Below, piece after piece: positions 7,930-16,590 of a stretch of DNA of 64,000 nt. Numbering within the stretch: position 1 is the stretch's first letter; the number at the start of each line of letters is the position of its first letter. This DNA comes from Deltaproteobacteria bacterium (lineage in GTDB: Bacteria > Myxococcota_A > Polyangia > GCA-2747355), in the NCBI GenBank assembly GCA_020633415.1, contig JACKDQ010000017.1:1-64000 (forward strand), written 5' to 3'. The notes under the pieces were generated by a model. The model ran no database searches, was not told the DNA's origin, and worked only from the letters and a program-made list of their open reading frames with translations. The position numbers and the translations under genes were made by a program.

Positions 7930-10500
7930 CTATTTGAAGACCAGCTTGCCGCGCGTGATGCGGACGCTCTGTTTGCCACGGTTGGCGACGACCTGCTGGC
8001 GTAGTGTTGCGATCCACTGCTTGCGCAGGCCAGCGGCGATCGCTTCGGCAGGGTTGTAACACTTGCCCTCGATCATGAGCCCCAGCGTTCTCAAGGAGAG
8101 CGGGCTGGTTGTCGAATCGAAGCGCAGGCCGGCGCTCTTGAAGACCTTGAGGATCTGTCGTTGGGGAAGCACCCCAAAAACCATCGCGTCCTTTTGCGCC
8201 GAAATGCTGACTTGGTCGCCACGTTTGAGTCTTCCGTCGAGACGCCAGTCGGTGAGTTGGTCGACAACATGCTTGATCAGGACTCGCTTGGCGCCCCGAG
8301 CGCTCGTGACGTTGCTGAGTTTCGCCAGCAGTGCATCGATCGCTGAGGGCTCCAGCGTCAGCGTCGTCTTGGAGCTCGCCATCGCGGTCAGCTCTTTTTG
8401 CAGCACCTGTGCTTGCGCATTGCGATCAAGACCGCGGAAGGGAACCACGTCGAAACGATCGACAAGCGCCTTGCCGAGCTGGTTTTTCAGCTGCCCTTCG
8501 ACGTCGAGCTGCACCGCCTCAGCCGAGGCGCCAAAACCTATCTTGCTCTGGGCATCCATCCCCGCATTGGTTGTGGCGATGATCAGCGTGTTGCGAAAGT
8601 CGATCAACCGGCCGCCGCCATCGTTGATCTCACCGTTTTGCAGGATGCCGAGCAGAATGTCGCGAAGCTCGCGAGGCGCGCGATCGATCTCGTCGAGCAG
8701 AATCACGCTGTAGGGATTGTCGCGCACCGGGTCGGAGAGCAGTGAGGGCTCGGTGCTACGGCTGTCGCTCGCCGCCCCGAGCAGTTGTTTCGCGACGAGA
8801 CCCGGCTGCAGCGACGACGCATCGATCTTGATCAAGCGCTTCGGATCGCCAAAGACCCGCAAGGCGAGCTGCTTAGCCAGCTCGGTTTTGCCCGTCCCCG
8901 GTGGCCCCGAGAGCAGCAGGGCGCCGAGTGGCCCCTCCCTGGGCAGGTAGCCGGCGAACGCTCGTTTGAGCGGCTTGACCGCAGCCTCGATCGCCTGAGG
9001 TTGGCCGAAGAGTCCTTTGGCCAATTCTTGCGGCAGCTGAGAGATTTCGCGTCGCTCGCGCTTGGAAAAGATTCCGCGCAGGAAGCGAATTCCGGTCTGC
9101 TTGACGGCGGTCTCGACGATCAGCTTCTCGTTGACCTTCGTCTTTCCCGAAGCGACCGCCGAGGCCACGGCCTCCTCGAGCAGCGTCAGGTTGGCGTCGG
9201 GCCGAACGCCTTTGAGATAGCGGTCGAGCCGCATGATCGCGTTCAGCGCGCGCTTGGAGATCGTGACGTTGGATTCGCGCGACAGTTTTGCTGCGACCTT
9301 GGGCAGAATCTTTTTGCGGGTAACCTTGGCACTGAGTTCTTCCACCGGAACGGCAACCAATCGACGGTCCAGCGCGCGGTCTTGGGTGATCAGCCGCAAT
9401 TCGCCCTTCGTGGTGGCCAGCAGCGTGGTCAAGCCTTTCGCCAGCGCCGGCTTGAGCAGGTTGGCAAGGTCGATATTGCTGTCCTCGGTTAGTCCGGCCC
9501 CTTTGATCAAATGCGCTTCGTCGAGCAGCAGCACGACATTGTGTTTGAGTGCTTCGTCGAGCATTCCGCCGACTTTGGCTTCGAACTCGCCCGAATACTT
9601 GGTGTCGCGCACGATGTCGCCAACGCTGACCAAGACCACACGGCGGTTTTTCAGCTTCTCTGGAACATCTCCGGCGAGCATGTCGAGCGCGAACTGTTCG
9701 AAGATCTGAGATTTGCCTACGCCGGGATCGCCGGTGAGGATCGCGTTGGCCTTTTTGCCCATCGAAAGGATGTGCTTGACGCGTCTGAGCTCCGCGTTGC
9801 GTCCATAGGCGGGTGAAAGCAGTCCCTCGATGCCCATCTGCGTCAGATCGGTGCCGACCTGCAGCAAGACCGATCCTTTAGGTAGTGCGGCCGCACGAAA
9901 AGGCGTCTTCGCGGCCACTGGTTTGAGCGGCGTCGTGTGGCTCGCCTCCGGGGCGTTCGACAGCTTTGGGCTGCCCGCTCGCCCGCTTCTCGCGTTGGCT
10001 TGCAGCGGGTACCGAAAGCCCTTGGAACGCGGACGCTGTTCGTAACTTGGAGCCAAAAGTGGCTGGTACGCGCTGGGGATCGACGCGACGGGTACAGCGG
10101 GTCCGGCCTGCGCGAGCAGTCGGTCGAAGGTCTGGCGAGCACGTGTTGCCCGCGTACCGTCGGACCCCAAGTTGGCAAACAGCCGCTGGTACCTCGGTCG
10201 ATCGCCTTCGAGCTCAAGCAGTAGCTGGTACTCTCCATCTTGGCCCCGTCGGAGGTACACCGTCTCGGATGCGGAAAAAGAGAACTCCACCCGGCCTACG
10301 ACTTCCGGCGTGACAAATATTTCGCCATCGCTGAGTTCGTAGGCGATGTGGCCTCGAACGTTGAGCAGCTCCTGCGCTTCAAAGGTGACGCGATGCCAGC
10401 GGGTCTCGGTTGCGTTGGCCGAGGCACCGCGCCCGACGAGGCCAAGCACCGCGACAAGAAGGATGGTAGTCAGACCAAAGCGGTAACGATGGCGCTTCAT
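7930..10500 (-). CDS. Two-module ClpB/ClpA-like AAA+ protein with N-terminal export signal
   Basis: The 856-residue protein starts MKRHRYR followed by a hydrophobic stretch to GASANA (~residue 30), a textbook Sec signal or N-terminal anchor. Residues 31-205 are a unique beta-rich and then linker region. AAA module 1 has Walker A GDPGVGKS (257-264), Walker B LLLDEAH (~324-330), a ClpB-type pore loop KYSGEFE and Arg finger DRALDRR. AAA module 2 has Walker A GPPGTGKT (532-539), Walker B VILLDEID, Arg finger LVDRFD and a sensor-2 region GAKRVL, but no GYVG pore loop. There is no ClpB middle domain between the modules. The start at 10500 is preferred because upstream codons run into a dispersed repeat. 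It follows the exported flavoprotein gene on the same strand. Confidence 0.85.
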   Translation of the reverse strand: MKRHRYRFGLTTILLVAVLGLVGRGASANATETRWHRVTFEAQELLNVRGHIAYELSDGEIFVTPEVVGRVEFSFSASETVYLRRGQDGEYQLLLELEGDRPRYQRLFANLGSDGTRATRARQTFDRLLAQAGPAVPVASIPSAYQPLLAPSYEQRPRSKGFRYPLQANARSGRAGSPKLSNAPEASHTTPLKPVAAKTPFRAAALPKGSVLLQVGTDLTQMGIEGLLSPAYGRNAELRRVKHILSMGKKANAILTGDPGVGKSQIFEQFALDMLAGDVPEKLKNRRVVLVSVGDIVRDTKYSGEFEAKVGGMLDEALKHNVVLLLDEAHLIKGAGLTEDSNIDLANLLKPALAKGLTTLLATTKGELRLITQDRALDRRLVAVPVEELSAKVTRKKILPKVAAKLSRESNVTISKRALNAIMRLDRYLKGVRPDANLTLLEEAVASAVASGKTKVNEKLIVETAVKQTGIRFLRGIFSKRERREISQLPQELAKGLFGQPQAIEAAVKPLKRAFAGYLPREGPLGALLLSGPPGTGKTELAKQLALRVFGDPKRLIKIDASSLQPGLVAKQLLGAASDSRSTEPSLLSDPVRDNPYSVILLDEIDRAPRELRDILLGILQNGEINDGGGRLIDFRNTLIIATTNAGMDAQSKIGFGASAEAVQLDVEGQLKNQLGKALVDRFDVVPFRGLDRNAQAQVLQKELTAMASSKTTLTLEPSAIDALLAKLSNVTSARGAKRVLIKHVVDQLTDWRLDGRLKRGDQVSISAQKDAMVFGVLPQRQILKVFKSAGLRFDSTTSPLSLRTLGLMIEGKCYNPAEAIAAGLRKQWIATLRQQVVANRGKQSVRITRGKLVFK

Positions 10501-10616
10501 GATCGCAGATCTTTGCAGCGTTCGTGCCAAGGGTATGGCCAGCCACCCGCCCAAAACAGCGGTAATAACAGGCTCTTCGACCTGCTGCTTGTCGAACCCA
10601 AGTGGTGACCAGTTTA

Positions 10617-10673
10617 GCCGCGCCGAGGGACGAACAGTAGCAGCGCCAGCCAGGTGCGGTGTTGAAGCGCGAC
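10617..10673. repeat. 57-bp dispersed repeat, copy 1
   Basis: This stretch (core CAGCGCCAGCCAGGTGCGGT) is shared with 16268-16324 at about 53 of 57 positions in the same orientation. It lies in the 305-bp gap between the AAA+ and flavoprotein genes, and no gene covers it. The rest of that gap shows no other structure. Confidence 0.75.
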
Positions 10674-10805
10674 AGCGGCTTGTCTTTGGCATGCTCTGCA
10701 GCATGGCGCAGAGTGGAAGGTGCGGGAGTTGTTTGCGCTAGCGCATCACGATGCGTAGCCGAGTGGCGCGCTGTCTTGACGATGGCGCGCCGGGCTCGGC
10801 CGCCG

Positions 10806-12947
10806 CTACTTGATGATCTTCTGGTCGATCGTGAGTTCGCCATCTGCATCGCGAACGAGACGGAGCGTCAGCTTGTGGTTCGAGGTGCGGTCGGGTGCAA
10901 CGATGGTCGAGACCTGACGCAGCAACTGCGCGTTGTCGCCGATGGCGCGGGTGAGCAGCTTCGCACTGCGCTCGGCCAGCCCGGAGACGCGCAGCTTGAG
11001 CGCCCCTTTGCCGTCACCGTAGAAGGTCAATAGCAATGACTTGTCGTCGGCCGCGGTGAAGCGCTGTTTGAGCGTCGACAGCAAATTGGCCTCGAGCACC
11101 ACGTCATCGAGCGCCGGCATGGTCCGCTGCATGGCCACCTTGGCGGTGCTCAGCACGAACGCCCGCGTGCCCTTCGCGCCCTTGAGCGCGAATCGTCGGC
11201 GTTGTTTCTCTTTGGCGCCGTGGATCGAAGGCATTTTCGCCAAACGCTCGGCGAGGGCGGCCGTTCGGGGGTGCACGTAGACGATCGACCCCGGATCCTC
11301 AGCCTGTACGTCGCGCTTGGGAACGATCTTGTCGGCGACCATGGCACCCGCGAAGTAGATATCTTGACCCTTGAGCTTGAGTGCCGCGGTAAAGTTGACC
11401 GGCTTTTTGGAGCGCGCTTTGCCGCGATAGGTCAGTCGACCGCGACCGCCGACCCGTTCAACCTGGTTGGAGTCGATCAGCTTACCGTCCACCTTGACGA
11501 TCTTGCTCAAGATCTGATCCATGCGGCCCTTCTTGCCGGTTGCGAAGATGATCTCGTCGACCTCCGTCTTCGAACCGTCGGTCATGGTCATCTGGAAACG
11601 TCCGCTCTTGAGTTTTTTCACCGACGCCAGGCGCGTCGGATGGGGGATCAGCTCATGATCGCCCACGTGCTCGGTGAGGTCGGTGTACCAGGGGCGTCCA
11701 TACTCGACGTGCGTGCGAATCGTCTTGCCGCTGATGCCGATCCAGTGCATCACCCGCGGTGAGCCGGTAAACGAATTGCTGTAGCCGTAGGCGCCTTCGA
11801 GCGCGCGGCGGAACAGGTATTTGGTCGTCATGTAACCCGAGTCGTGGGGTCCGACGACGGCGATGTCCTTGCCGTTGTGGCGCTCGAGCGGCGTCAGGTT
11901 GGTCGGGTCGGCGACCTCGGCCATGAAGGTGTCGGAGTGCATCACCTTCGGATTCGGGCCCTTGAGCTCAGCTTGGAGCAGTGCGTTCGACGCGGGGTCG
12001 AGGTTGGGAAGCTGTGAATCGCCCAGCCCAGCGGTAAAGACGATGCGTTCGCTGAAGACGACCTCCCCGGTGCCGAGCATCACGCGGTAGCGCGTCGGCC
12101 AAGACTTGTCGCCCGATGCGTTGCGGTCCTCCAGCGAGATCACGCTTCTGTCGAAGAGGATCGGATAGGGTGTCAGCGCTCGATCGATGGCGGCGATGCC
12201 GCCGAGGTCTCGAAACGGCGACATGTAGAGCGGCGATGCGTGGGAAAGGTCGACGAGGCCGTGGAACGAGTCGGGCACACCCCACTTGTCGACCTGTAGC
12301 TTGCGTTCGGGGCCGTAGTTGGAGCTGTTGATGAATCCGGCTTCGTCGAGCGTCGCGAACGTGCTGGTGTAGCGACGCGACTCCTCGATGGTGAGAATTC
12401 GCTGCTGGCTACCCTTGCGCGCCGCCACGCTGGTCATAATCGTGTCGGCCGTGCCGCCGCCGATATGAATTTCGTCGAAGACCTGCGCCTCCGCGATGAA
12501 TTTGCCGCTCCGTTGGGCCCGCTTCAAGCCGGTCGCGATCTGATTGGAGCGCGCGTCGAGCTCCGCTTGTGACGTCGTCACCAGCCCGGTCCGCATGTGC
12601 TGGTCGCGGGCGATCGCCAAGACCGTCTTCTGTTGCAGGCTCAGGGTTCCGAATTCGTGTTCGGCCTTTTGCCAATAGGGGGCGTCCTGCAGCAGCAGCT
12701 CAAGCTTGCCGGACGTACGATAGTCCGACGCCAGGAGTTTGGCGTACTCGGTCATCGGCGAGTATTTGACGAGCGGGCTCTGATAATAGCGGCTATCGGT
12801 GCGTTTCGATGTCTGTGGCGATCGGGCGGAGGCGTGCTTGCGCGCCGTCGCCGCAGCAGGAAGAAGCAAGATCGCGATCGCGATCGCCAATCCTCGTGCC
12901 GTTGCTGTCCATCGACTGAGTCTGTCTTGCGTCATCGTGTGTAACAT
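10806..12947 (-). CDS. Exported FAD/NAD(P)-binding flavoprotein-like protein
   Basis: The 713-residue protein opens with a signal peptide (hydrophobic LAIAIAILLLPAAATA, cleavage around residue 37). A modified Rossmann dinucleotide motif IHIGGGTADTIM, a second nucleotide-binding-like segment IAVVGPHDSGYMTTKYLF and the motif IIFATGKKG resemble flavin monooxygenases of the FMO/SidA type or FAD-dependent reductases. The C-terminal ~130 residues are unlike these families and contain a lysine-rich beta-strand pattern. The ATG at 12947 is chosen over an upstream frame extension because it brings the signal peptide to the N-terminus; ATG 12935 is an alternative. Family assignment is moderate. An exported FAD protein without an obvious Tat twin-arginine motif is unusual. 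Confidence 0.65.
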   Translation of the reverse strand: MLHTMTQDRLSRWTATARGLAIAIAILLLPAAATARKHASARSPQTSKRTDSRYYQSPLVKYSPMTEYAKLLASDYRTSGKLELLLQDAPYWQKAEHEFGTLSLQQKTVLAIARDQHMRTGLVTTSQAELDARSNQIATGLKRAQRSGKFIAEAQVFDEIHIGGGTADTIMTSVAARKGSQQRILTIEESRRYTSTFATLDEAGFINSSNYGPERKLQVDKWGVPDSFHGLVDLSHASPLYMSPFRDLGGIAAIDRALTPYPILFDRSVISLEDRNASGDKSWPTRYRVMLGTGEVVFSERIVFTAGLGDSQLPNLDPASNALLQAELKGPNPKVMHSDTFMAEVADPTNLTPLERHNGKDIAVVGPHDSGYMTTKYLFRRALEGAYGYSNSFTGSPRVMHWIGISGKTIRTHVEYGRPWYTDLTEHVGDHELIPHPTRLASVKKLKSGRFQMTMTDGSKTEVDEIIFATGKKGRMDQILSKIVKVDGKLIDSNQVERVGGRGRLTYRGKARSKKPVNFTAALKLKGQDIYFAGAMVADKIVPKRDVQAEDPGSIVYVHPRTAALAERLAKMPSIHGAKEKQRRRFALKGAKGTRAFVLSTAKVAMQRTMPALDDVVLEANLLSTLKQRFTAADDKSLLLTFYGDGKGALKLRVSGLAERSAKLLTRAIGDNAQLLRQVSTIVAPDRTSNHKLTLRLVRDADGELTIDQKIIK

Positions 12948-13213
12948 TCCGTTGTCGTTGCGTTTTGGGGTGGTCCACGCGAAAACAGTGGTTCGCGTGC
13001 CAGATCCGAGCGACACCTCCATAAGCAGGTTGCGTGCCGTCCACCCCGGCGAGAAGACGCGCGGTAATGTTTGTAGATTTTGAAGGGCGCCGCTGGGCGC
13101 CCGGTGGCTAGTTAAGTAGCACTATGGAAGATCTAATTAAGCCGCTGTATATAGACCGGTCGATCGCGATGGTAGGTCGTGGCAGCGCGGAGGCGGCGCA
13201 GGTCATCGAGGCG

Positions 13214-14485
13214 TTAGCTGCCGGTGCGCATGGTCAGCAGGCGGCGCGCGGCCTGGACCTGGGCGTCTTTCGCCAGCTCGCGCGGGGCACCGGCCGGAGG
13301 CGCGGCGATGGCGAAGTCCGGGATGACCCCTTGACCTTGAAACGCGTGCCCCGACGGCCCGAAGAATCGGGCGATGGAGAGCTTGAGCGCCCAGCCATCG
13401 TCGAGATCGAGGATCTTCTCGACGGTGCCCTTGCCGGCGCTGGGCTGACCGACGATCACGGCGCGCTGATGATCGCGCAGCGCGCCGGCGACGATCTCCG
13501 CGCCGGAGGCGGTGTGTTCACCGATCAAGACCACCAGCGGCAGGGTGTCTGCGGGGTCTTTGCGCGCAGCGCGCAGGACCTCTTTTTTTCCTCCACGGCG
13601 TTTGAGGGTGACGATCGTCTTTTGCGGCGACAAGAAGCGTTCGGCAACGGCGACGGCGCGGTCGAGCAAGCCGCCGGGGCAGCCGCGCAGGTCGACGATG
13701 AAGCCGCGGGCCCCTTTGCCGATCTGTTCGGCGACTAGGCGGTCGAGCTCTTCGGCGGCGCGCTTGCGAAAGGACGTGATGCGCAGGTAGCCAATCTTAT
13801 CCTCGGCCAGGAGTTGTCCCGAGACGGCAGGGAGGGCGATCGATCCGCGCACCACGGGCAGGTTCCATTCCTGCGCCTCGCGTTGCACGATCAGCTCGAC
13901 GCTCGATCCCTCCGGCCCGCGGATCAGATCGACGATCTGCAGCAGCGATAGCTCGGCAGTGCGCTTGCCATCGATGGCCAAGAAGCGATCGCCGCCTTTG
14001 ATCCCCGCTTTTTCCGCCGGCGATCCGGACAGCACTTCGCTGGCGAAGACGACGTTTTCGAGCTTCTTGATCACGACGCCGATGCCGGAAAAGCGCCCCT
14101 TGATTCCCAGACGCATCTCCTTGATCTGGCGCGGCGTGAGCAGGGCGTTGACCCGTTGCTTCTTCAGTTGAATCAGCCGATCGAGCACGCCCTGGATCGC
14201 GCCCGTCCAAAGCAGGTCCTCGTCGATCTTTTTGTCGACGTAGTTGGCCTGAATCAACGCCATCACGCGGGCAAAGGCCGCTTGGGCGTTGGGGATCGTT
14301 CGCTTCTCTTCGTCTTGCAGGAGGAAGGGAGCCTTCGCCGGCGCTGCCGCTTGCGCGACCGTGCCGATCGCCGCGCTGGGTTGGGGTGTGCTGCGACTCG
14401 GACCGGGTTCGCCAGGCTCGCCGCCGCATTGCGTGAGCGCGCAGAGTGCGATGATGGCGCCGTGCTGCAAGAGTGAGGATTGCAT
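13214..14485 (-). CDS. S41 family C-terminal processing peptidase, predicted lipoprotein
   Basis: The 423-residue protein has a strong ribosome binding site (AAAGGAGTCACC) and a lipoprotein signal with Cys20 in ALTQC. A linker and helical region lead to a PDZ domain (~134-203, GIGVVIKK...SPAEKAGIKGGDRFLAIDG). The tail-specific protease core follows: IGYLRITSF, GFIVDLRGCPGG, the catalytic Ser327 in GEHTASGAE and Lys352 in GQPSAGKGTVE. S41 proteases cleave from exposed C-termini, here probably on the periplasmic face of a membrane. It lies 10 bp after the anti-sigma factor gene, so it is likely cotranscribed with the ECF sigma/anti-sigma pair. Confidence 0.92.
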   Translation of the reverse strand: MQSSLLQHGAIIALCALTQCGGEPGEPGPSRSTPQPSAAIGTVAQAAAPAKAPFLLQDEEKRTIPNAQAAFARVMALIQANYVDKKIDEDLLWTGAIQGVLDRLIQLKKQRVNALLTPRQIKEMRLGIKGRFSGIGVVIKKLENVVFASEVLSGSPAEKAGIKGGDRFLAIDGKRTAELSLLQIVDLIRGPEGSSVELIVQREAQEWNLPVVRGSIALPAVSGQLLAEDKIGYLRITSFRKRAAEELDRLVAEQIGKGARGFIVDLRGCPGGLLDRAVAVAERFLSPQKTIVTLKRRGGKKEVLRAARKDPADTLPLVVLIGEHTASGAEIVAGALRDHQRAVIVGQPSAGKGTVEKILDLDDGWALKLSIARFFGPSGHAFQGQGVIPDFAIAAPPAGAPRELAKDAQVQAARRLLTMRTGS

Positions 14486-14495
14486 GGTGACTCCT

Positions 14496-14963
14496 TTAAA
14501 GGGTGTTCGGTGAGAGCGCCATCAGGTCGGCGGCGTCGTAGTTTTCGATCAGTACCTGGCGGTCGCTCGGTTGGAGCGCCGCGTTTGTCGACGACAGCGG
14601 TCGCGCGGGAAGGGCGAACCAGAGCGCGAGCAAGACCAGAACGGCGAAGGCCAGCGCTTGGTAGACGGGAATCGGTCGCCGAACGGCGAGGCTGAGGCGC
14701 TGCCAGAGACTGCGGCGAAAGCGCCGCTCCACGGCCCCGCGTAGGCGCTGGTGAAGGTCGGTGCCGGGGCGTGCCGTGTCGTCGCTCCAGCCCAGGGCGG
14801 TGAGGTCGGCGTGGAGCGCACAGTACGCGCGAGCGCAGTCGCCGCATCTGGCCAGGTGCCGGGCCACGCGACCACGCTCCGTCGCCGGCAATTCGTCGTA
14901 GTGGTAGTCGATCAGCCGTTCGCTCACATCTTGGCACGTGAACGGGGTGTCGGTTCTATCCAT
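14496..14963 (-). CDS. Anti-sigma factor with zf-HC2 domain
   Basis: The 155-residue protein has an N-terminal zinc-binding anti-sigma (ZAS/zf-HC2) motif, with His and Cys residues in RHLARCGDCARAYC, then a single transmembrane helix (~104-123, YQALAFAVLVLLALWFAL) and a short tail of about 30 residues on the far side. The start overlaps the end of the upstream sigma gene by 8 bp. This gives the standard ECF arrangement: the cytoplasmic domain binds and holds the sigma factor, and the membrane anchor allows release by an envelope signal. The S41 protease encoded just downstream could be part of that release, which is an inference. Confidence 0.88.
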   Translation of the reverse strand: MDRTDTPFTCQDVSERLIDYHYDELPATERGRVARHLARCGDCARAYCALHADLTALGWSDDTARPGTDLHQRLRGAVERRFRRSLWQRLSLAVRRPIPVYQALAFAVLVLLALWFALPARPLSSTNAALQPSDRQVLIENYDAADLMALSPNTL

Positions 14964-15504
14964 CCCACTGCTCCTCTTCGTCGAGCGCGCCGCGCAGCGC
15001 GGCGATGGCGGCGTGCACGCGTGACTTCACGGTGCCTTCGGGCACCTGCTGGACCTCGGCGATTTCGCGGTAACTCAGCTCGCCGACCTGCTTGAGCAAC
15101 AGCACCTGTTGGTGCGCCGTCGACAGGCGCTCTATGGCACCCTGCAGGGTGCGCCCGCGCGCCAAGGTTTGGCTCAAGTCGTCGGGCGAACGCGTCGCGG
15201 CGCGCTCTTCGTCGGCCGCTCGCGCCAGCGCTCGTCGCTGTCGCTGGTCGCTGCGCAGCGCGTTCAGGCAGCGATTGCGCGCCACGGTGAACAGCCAGGC
15301 GGCGAAGCGTCCTTGGCTGAGATCGAAGGACCGGTCCTCCAAGACAGTGAGGAAGATCTCCTGAAAGAGGTCCTCCGCTTGCGCGCCGTCTCGGACCTGA
15401 CGCGCGACATAGCCAAAGAGGCGCCGATGATAGCGGCGGTACAGCTCGTCGAAGGCTGAGATGTCGCCTTCGCGTAGCCTCTTGACCAAGTCTTCGTCAC
15501 TCAT
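14956..15504 (-). CDS. ECF-type RNA polymerase sigma factor
   Basis: The 182-residue protein has sigma region 2 (FDELYRRYHRRLFGYV, AEDLFQEIFLTV, WLFTVARNRCLN) and region 4 with helix-turn-helix (LSYREIAEVQQVPEGTVKSRVHAAI). There is no region 1 or 3, as usual for ECF factors. It leads an operon with its anti-sigma factor and an S41 protease lipoprotein. Transcription probably starts in the 100 bp upstream, between this gene and the tRNA-like sequence. Confidence 0.93.
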   Translation of the reverse strand: MSDEDLVKRLREGDISAFDELYRRYHRRLFGYVARQVRDGAQAEDLFQEIFLTVLEDRSFDLSQGRFAAWLFTVARNRCLNALRSDQRQRRALARAADEERAATRSPDDLSQTLARGRTLQGAIERLSTAHQQVLLLKQVGELSYREIAEVQQVPEGTVKSRVHAAIAALRGALDEEEQWDG

Positions 15505-15603
15505 CGCGCTGTTTTTCTATCACCACATAGCTAGAACACCGAACGCTTCGCGATCGTTCAATGGGACGAGGACGCTTCCGAAGTTTTCGAAGAAATAGCG
15601 AGT

Positions 15604-15687
15604 GCGAAAGGGGGGAGTCGAACCCCCACAGGTGTTACCCCACAGGAACCTGAATCCTGCGCGTCTACCAATTCACCTATAAGAACA
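15604..15687 (-). tRNA. tRNA-Leu (CAG), 5' acceptor strand not matching
   Basis: Reading the minus strand, the T arm (5-bp G:C stem 15611-15627 with TTCGACT loop), a long class II variable arm, the anticodon stem-loop CAGGA-TTCAGGT-TCCTG (anticodon CAG, 15650-15652) and a D arm with AATTGGTAGA are all present. The 3' acceptor strand is CTTTCGC (15604-15610), which calls for GCGAAAG at the 5' end. The sequence there is TTCTTAT instead and does not pair. The mismatch coincides with the start of a 43-bp repeat also found at 2267. I read this as a tRNA gene whose 5' end was replaced, probably non-functional. Confidence 0.6.
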
Positions 15688-15713
15688 AGAAAGCGGAAAA
15701 CGGGGTGGCGGTC
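15672..15713. repeat. 43-bp repeat, copy B, overlapping tRNA-Leu 5' end
   Basis: This copy matches 2267-2309 in direct orientation with one substitution and one 1-bp deletion. It begins inside the D arm of the tRNA-Leu and replaces the expected acceptor strand. Confidence 0.7.
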
Positions 15714-16590
15714 GAGTATCCGTGGTCGCGCAGCGGAGGTGAATTCTTGAGCGCATGGGAGGCGACGGCCAGCGATGATGTGCCAAGGGGAAAAGAGGAC
15801 GCACGGGTGACGGACAGCGTCAGCACCGCGAGCCGTTGATGGGGAAAAAATCTCACGGCAGGCGCGGCGCGATCACAAAGATGCAGACGCACCTACCAGC
15901 GACGAGACCGCGACTTCACTCGCCTTCGCTATTGGCCTGGTGGGTTGCAGCAATCGCGGCTTGGTTTTGCCTTGTCTCAGGGTCTTGGAGGTGACCATCT
16001 TCGATCGGCTGAGGGCACTGGCGATGATTTGCCTAGAAGGCTAAGAAGCTTCACCCCACATTTGCTCGAAGTGCGAAGCGAGAAGCGGAGCCGCACGGTT
16101 TAGTGAAGGGTGTGGCGGACTGATGCAGGTAAGGCAGCCAACGATCTAGCCAGCTAGAAAAGAGGCGCCGAGCGCACCCGCGGCCTGGCCGTCGCAGGGG
16201 CGGTAGGTCGGGTGACTGACTACTGACTAATTGAGGAAATCGTCGTCGACGTCGAGTGGGGGTGGTGGCCGCGCCGAGGGACGAATGGTGGCAGCGCCAG
16301 CCAGGTGCGGTGTTGAAGCGCGACCAGTCGCGGCGGCAGCGGCGCTCAAAGTCGACGATCGGCGGACACTCCAATTGCTAGGCCTACCTGTCGCCGCGGT
16401 GATCGCCGGCGCAACGCGATGGAGGATGAATCTGAATAGGCGATGCCGTGCCCCTATCCTCACAGGGCTTATATCTGAACACCGGCGGAACGGTGACCGA
16501 GCACTGTAGCGATGGCGAGGGAAGTGTCGTGGTGCGACACTTGCAGAACGATCTCGCGTTGCTCGGCTTGATTGGCATGCGAGGTAGAAG
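15714..16590. other. Gene-poor stretch with second dispersed repeat
   Basis: I find no supported gene in these ~880 bp. It contains copy 2 of the 57-bp repeat (16268-16324). A GC-rich mixture of short frames lacks start signals or motifs. Its position between two repeat copies suggests decayed or rearranged DNA. Confidence 0.45.
16268..16324. repeat. 57-bp dispersed repeat, copy 2
   Basis: This stretch matches 10617-10673 in the same orientation with a few substitutions clustered in the first third. The two copies lie 5.65 kb apart and enclose the flavoprotein, S41, sigma/anti-sigma and tRNA-like sequences. Confidence 0.75.

Noticed and set aside
13124..13738. 204-codon plus-strand frame overlapping the S41 protease gene
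   Set aside because: Shadow of the minus-strand protease, with no motifs of its own.
2267..15713. Integrative element bounded by the 43-bp direct repeats
   Set aside because: No integrase or other mobility gene lies within or next to it, so it is kept as a hypothesis only in the findings.
16040..16130. GAGCCGCACGG-like string resembling a group II intron or related RNA
   Set aside because: No intron-encoded reverse transcriptase and no domain V hairpin could be drawn.
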